Origin: 39-52-133 sp035531075
Lineage (GTDB): Bacteria; Pseudomonadota; Gammaproteobacteria; Burkholderiales; Gallionellaceae
Reading direction: 5' to 3'
DNA length: 64,000 nucleotides
NCBI GenBank assembly: GCA_035531075.1
Contig: DATKTO010000011.1
Coordinates: 99,787-163,786, forward strand
In this document: positions 61,219-64,000 of the stretch, in pieces
How the letters are laid out: the number at the start of each line of letters is the position of its first letter
Numbering within the stretch: the stretch's first letter is position 1
Notes under the pieces: model-generated
Databases searched by the model: none
Told to the model about the DNA's origin: nothing
Seen by the model: the letters and a program-made list of their open reading frames with translations, nothing else
Translations under genes and position numbers: made by a program

Positions 61219-63708
61219 ATGACCCCTGCATTTCGGCGTTTGCTGCAAGCTATCATACTGACTGCTGCCACCTTGCATGGCGGCACCGCCTTTTCACTCG
61301 ACACCGTCACCCTGCAACTTAAATGGTCTCACTCCTTTGAGTTTGCGGGCTATTACGCAGCGATGGAACAGGGCTACTATCGCGATGCAGGTTTAACGGT
61401 CAATATAAAGGAACTCCAGTCAGGCATCGATCCGGTAGCAGAAGTTGCCGAAGGCCGGGCCGAGTACGGCACAGGCAACAGCAGCCTGTTGCTGGAGCGC
61501 AAGGCAGGCAAGCCTGTGGTGGTGCTGGCGGCCATCTTCCAGCACTCGCCGTATCAGCTCATCGCACGGCAGACGCAAAGCATCCACGACCTTGCCGACA
61601 AACAGCTGATGCTTGAGCCGCAGGCAAAGGAACTGCTGGCCTATCTCAACAGCGAAGGGATTCCGCCGGAAAAAATTTCCCTGCTTGAACACAGTTATGA
61701 TCCGCAAGATCTGATCAGCGGCAAGGTCAATGCCATTTCCGCCCTGAGTATTTTCCAGCCTTACTATCTCGACCGCGCCAATTTCAGTTACCAAATCTAT
61801 TCCCCGCGTGCAGTCGGCATCGATTTTTACGGCGACAATCTGTTCACCTCGGCACACGAACTGAAGCAACATCCCGAGCGGGTTAAAGCCTTCCGCGCAG
61901 CCAGCATGCGCGGCTGGCAATTTGCGATGGAACACCCGGAAGAATTGACCGACCTGATACTCGCCAAATATTCACAGCGGCATCCGCGTCAATATTTCCT
62001 GTTTCAGGCTAGGCAAATCATGTCGCTGATGCATCCGGAGCTGGTGGAAATTGGCGAAATGAATCCCGGGCGCTGGCGCCACATCGCCGACACCTATGCC
62101 AGCATCGGCCTGCTGCCGCACGATTATCCGCTGGACGGCTTCCTCTATAACCTTCCGTCAAAATTCAATCGCAACATCCTCTATGCAGGCTTTTCGCTCG
62201 CGCTGTTGCTCAGCACAATCGCAGGGGGCTTCAGTTTTTACATCCTGCGCATCAAGCGCAAACTGGCACACAGCATCGATAGCGGCAAACTGGTCGAACA
62301 GCAGGAACACTCGCGCAGCAACGTGCTTGAACTGCTAGCCAACGGCGCAGCGGTGGAAAACATCCTGAAAGTGATTGTCGGCAGCGTTGAGCAAGCCAAT
62401 CCCGGCATGCGATGCAGCATTGCACTGCTGGACAGAAGCGGCAATCATCTGCTGCTTGGCGCCGCACCCAGCCTGCCGGATTTTTTTAACCAGGCTATAA
62501 ACGGCATTGAAATCGGCATCGGCGTGGCCTCGTGCGGCACCTCCGCCTTCACCGGGCAGCGCGTGATCGTGGATGACATTCAGAGCCACCCGTACTGGTC
62601 AGCCTATCAAGACATCACGCGCAAAGCCAGGCTTGCCGCCTGCTGGTCCGAGCCTATCCACTCCGCCAACGGCAAGGTGCTGGGCACATTTGACATCTAT
62701 CTGCAGCACAAGCGCAAACCGGACGAGGCCGATCTGCAGCTGATGGCCAATACCGCCAACATGGCCGCGATCGCGCTTGATCGCAACCGCTCCGATCAAG
62801 CACTCAAGGAAAACGAGAAACTGATGTCCGACATCCTGGAAAATGTCAGCGCCTACATCTACATGAAGGACACACAGGGGCGCTATCTGTTTGCCAACCG
62901 ACTGATGCGCGAAATGTTCAATGCGCCGATGGAAGAAATCGTGGGGTTCGACGACAGCAAATTCTACGATGCCACCACCGCGGCCAACATGCAGCAAAGC
63001 GACCTGCATGTTTTACAGAAGGGTGAAACCCTGAAAAATGAGGAAACCAATCCCAACCCGCTAACGGGGCAAACCTCGGTTTACCTGACAACCAAGTTGC
63101 CGCTGCGGCACGCAGATGGCAGCATTTACGCCTTGTGCGGCATCGCCACAGACATCACCGAGCAAAAGGAAATCGAAGAACACATACGGCACATGGCGCA
63201 ATATGACGCACTGACCAACATGCCCAACCGCGCACTGTTTAGCGACCGCCTGCAGCAGTCATTCTCCAGCGCAAAACGCACCCATGAACATTTCGGCCTG
63301 ATGTTTATCGACCTCGACAAATTCAAGCCCATCAACGATACCTTTGGTCACGCGGTGGGCGATTTATTGCTGAAAGAAGCCTCACAGCGCATGCAGAGTT
63401 GCGTGCGCGAGTCGGATACCGTTGCGCGCGTTGGCGGCGATGAATTTGTCATCTTGCTGGCATCGCTAAAACATGATCAGGATGCAGCGGAAGTGGCCGA
63501 AAAAATCCGCCACATACTCAACCTGCCGTTCGAAATATCCGGCCACACGCTGAATATCTCATCCAGCATCGGCGTCGCCATTTACCCCGCGCATGGCGAG
63601 AATGAAAAGGAGCTGGTCAAGCACGCCGACCTGGCGATGTACTACGCGAAGGAAAACGGGCGCAACAATGTGACGGTTTATCATGCAGGACTGAAGGATT
63701 CGAAGTAA
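61219..63708 (+). CDS. NMT1-type binding protein–GAF–PAS–GGDEF diguanylate cyclase
   Basis: An 829-residue protein: signal/anchor near residues 8-26; an NMT1/THI5-like periplasmic binding domain (about 27-300; VTLQLKWSHSFEFAGYYAAMEQGYYRDAGLTVNI); one membrane helix (about 325-345); GAF (about 375-520); PAS with PAC (about 530-650); GGDEF (about 655-829; RVGGDEFVILL intact). No EAL domain. It should make c-di-GMP in response to a periplasmic ligand of the pyrimidine/nitrile/taurine-type binding-protein family. The start is poorly supported: no good ribosome-binding site precedes 61219 (a C-rich run does). It is the second binding-protein/c-di-GMP system in this window. Confidence 0.92.
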   Translation: MTPAFRRLLQAIILTAATLHGGTAFSLDTVTLQLKWSHSFEFAGYYAAMEQGYYRDAGLTVNIKELQSGIDPVAEVAEGRAEYGTGNSSLLLERKAGKPVVVLAAIFQHSPYQLIARQTQSIHDLADKQLMLEPQAKELLAYLNSEGIPPEKISLLEHSYDPQDLISGKVNAISALSIFQPYYLDRANFSYQIYSPRAVGIDFYGDNLFTSAHELKQHPERVKAFRAASMRGWQFAMEHPEELTDLILAKYSQRHPRQYFLFQARQIMSLMHPELVEIGEMNPGRWRHIADTYASIGLLPHDYPLDGFLYNLPSKFNRNILYAGFSLALLLSTIAGGFSFYILRIKRKLAHSIDSGKLVEQQEHSRSNVLELLANGAAVENILKVIVGSVEQANPGMRCSIALLDRSGNHLLLGAAPSLPDFFNQAINGIEIGIGVASCGTSAFTGQRVIVDDIQSHPYWSAYQDITRKARLAACWSEPIHSANGKVLGTFDIYLQHKRKPDEADLQLMANTANMAAIALDRNRSDQALKENEKLMSDILENVSAYIYMKDTQGRYLFANRLMREMFNAPMEEIVGFDDSKFYDATTAANMQQSDLHVLQKGETLKNEETNPNPLTGQTSVYLTTKLPLRHADGSIYALCGIATDITEQKEIEEHIRHMAQYDALTNMPNRALFSDRLQQSFSSAKRTHEHFGLMFIDLDKFKPINDTFGHAVGDLLLKEASQRMQSCVRESDTVARVGGDEFVILLASLKHDQDAAEVAEKIRHILNLPFEISGHTLNISSSIGVAIYPAHGENEKELVKHADLAMYYAKENGRNNVTVYHAGLKDSK

Positions 63709-63828
63709 CTCTTTACAGCATGTAAATGCATCCGCTGATTCGCTCAATTGAGAGTAACTGACGGTCTTAGTTGTGCCCAAAGCAGCCGGTCATCATTTGA
63801 AAAGCGGACATTCAACGTATAGTTAAGG

Positions 63829-63850
63829 GGCGCCGCGCCTGCGCGGCGTC
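63829..63850. repeat. GC-rich palindrome upstream of IS110 recombinase
   Basis: GGCGCCGCGC and GCGCGGCGTC pair around a CT loop, with one G-U wobble. A second hairpin GCATAG-CGG-CTATGC follows at 63886-63900. Such REP-like palindromes are frequent IS110-family targets or may form part of the element's non-coding end. Which of these applies cannot be decided here. Confidence 0.6.
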
Positions 63851-63963
63851 TCGCTTGAACGAATATAAATGGACTTCCCACATTCGCATAGCGGCTATGC
63901 CGCACGGCATCTGATGTGCCAAGATTGAATTCCGGTCAATCTAAATACGAAGGAGAAGCCCAA

Positions 63964-64000
63964 ATGAATATTACGACAGTTGGTATCGATCTCGCAAAGG
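63964..64000 (+). mobile_element. IS110-family transposase, 5' end only (cut by window edge)
   Basis: The last 37 bases encode MNITTVGIDLAK, the N-terminus of the IS110/IS1111-family DEDD recombinase, whose first Asp (GIDLAK) is part of the catalytic DEDD set. AAGGAG lies ten bases before the ATG. The rest of the element is outside the window, so completeness is unknown. Confidence 0.8.

Noticed and set aside
1..64000. CRISPR arrays
   Set aside because: No regularly spaced direct repeats were seen; the four 50-bp elements are kilobases apart and irregularly placed.

Overview
The window is a 64 kb piece of a Gram-negative bacterial chromosome, most likely a betaproteobacterium, perhaps of the Nitrosomonadales/Gallionellaceae type. 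This assignment is inferred from gene content: a beta-type cyanophycin locus (cphA' + cphA + dedicated ABC transporter + DUF1854 protein), a SpecificRecomb-family membrane protein, DUF2189 and DUF6064 proteins, an NsrR-type Rrf2 regulator, a type-2 malate dehydrogenase, a TonB-dependent receptor and many c-di-GMP proteins. No rRNA, CRISPR array or prophage is visible. There is one tRNA (Gly, GCC) and one truncated insertion sequence (the start of an IS110-family recombinase) at the right edge.

Layout. 0-9 kb: an SDR oxidoreductase, a PDC-sensor protein, the SpecificRecomb protein, a LemA/GIDE pair, DUF2189, an exported aldo/keto reductase coupled to a DUF6064 membrane protein, and a small YgaP-like membrane protein. 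9-19 kb: a TonB-dependent receptor broken by one missing base, a GT39 glycosyltransferase, a fused membrane/spermidine-synthase protein, a P-type cation ATPase and an MFS transporter. 19-28 kb is an accessory stretch of small or lineage-specific genes: an RHH-like protein, lipoproteins, a HbpS/GlcG-like protein, two paralogous membrane-anchored alpha/beta hydrolases, DUF3175, a nitroreductase and a metallophosphoesterase. Three of four copies of a 50-bp non-coding element lie here; the fourth precedes the GT39 gene. 28-32 kb: a PhnD-like binding protein overlapping a PAS-GGDEF-EAL protein. 32-40 kb: a minus-strand run with a pentapeptide-repeat protein, NsrR, an unusual HTH/2Fe-2S/flavin-reductase fusion with an NsrR-like operator just upstream, an ankyrin protein, a CHASE2 protein without a recognisable output domain, and two tandem related lipoproteins.

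40-47 kb: a glycerolipid cluster (FGGY kinase, GlpD, glycerophosphodiesterase, all with 4-base overlaps, then an ACP/acyl-AMP ligase/PlsC fusion) and a class I aldolase. Together these look able to take glycerophosphodiesters to glycerol phosphate and dihydroxyacetone phosphate, and to activate and re-esterify acyl chains. 47-58 kb: an alpha/beta hydrolase, a degenerate receiver protein, cphA, cphA' and, divergently, the cyanophycin-associated ABC transporter and DUF1854 protein. 58-64 kb: tRNA-Gly, a chemoreceptor, malate dehydrogenase, an NMT1-GAF-PAS-GGDEF protein and the IS110 start.

Most interesting leads: (1) the 50-bp element repeated four times in the same orientation; (2) the probably NO-responsive HTH-ferredoxin-reductase gene beside nsrR; (3) the CHASE2/twin-lipoprotein set; (4) the ACP-ligase-PlsC fusion joined to a glycerophosphodiester operon; (5) a receiver-like protein lacking key residues behind cphA. 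All calls come from reading the sequence; no database search was run.
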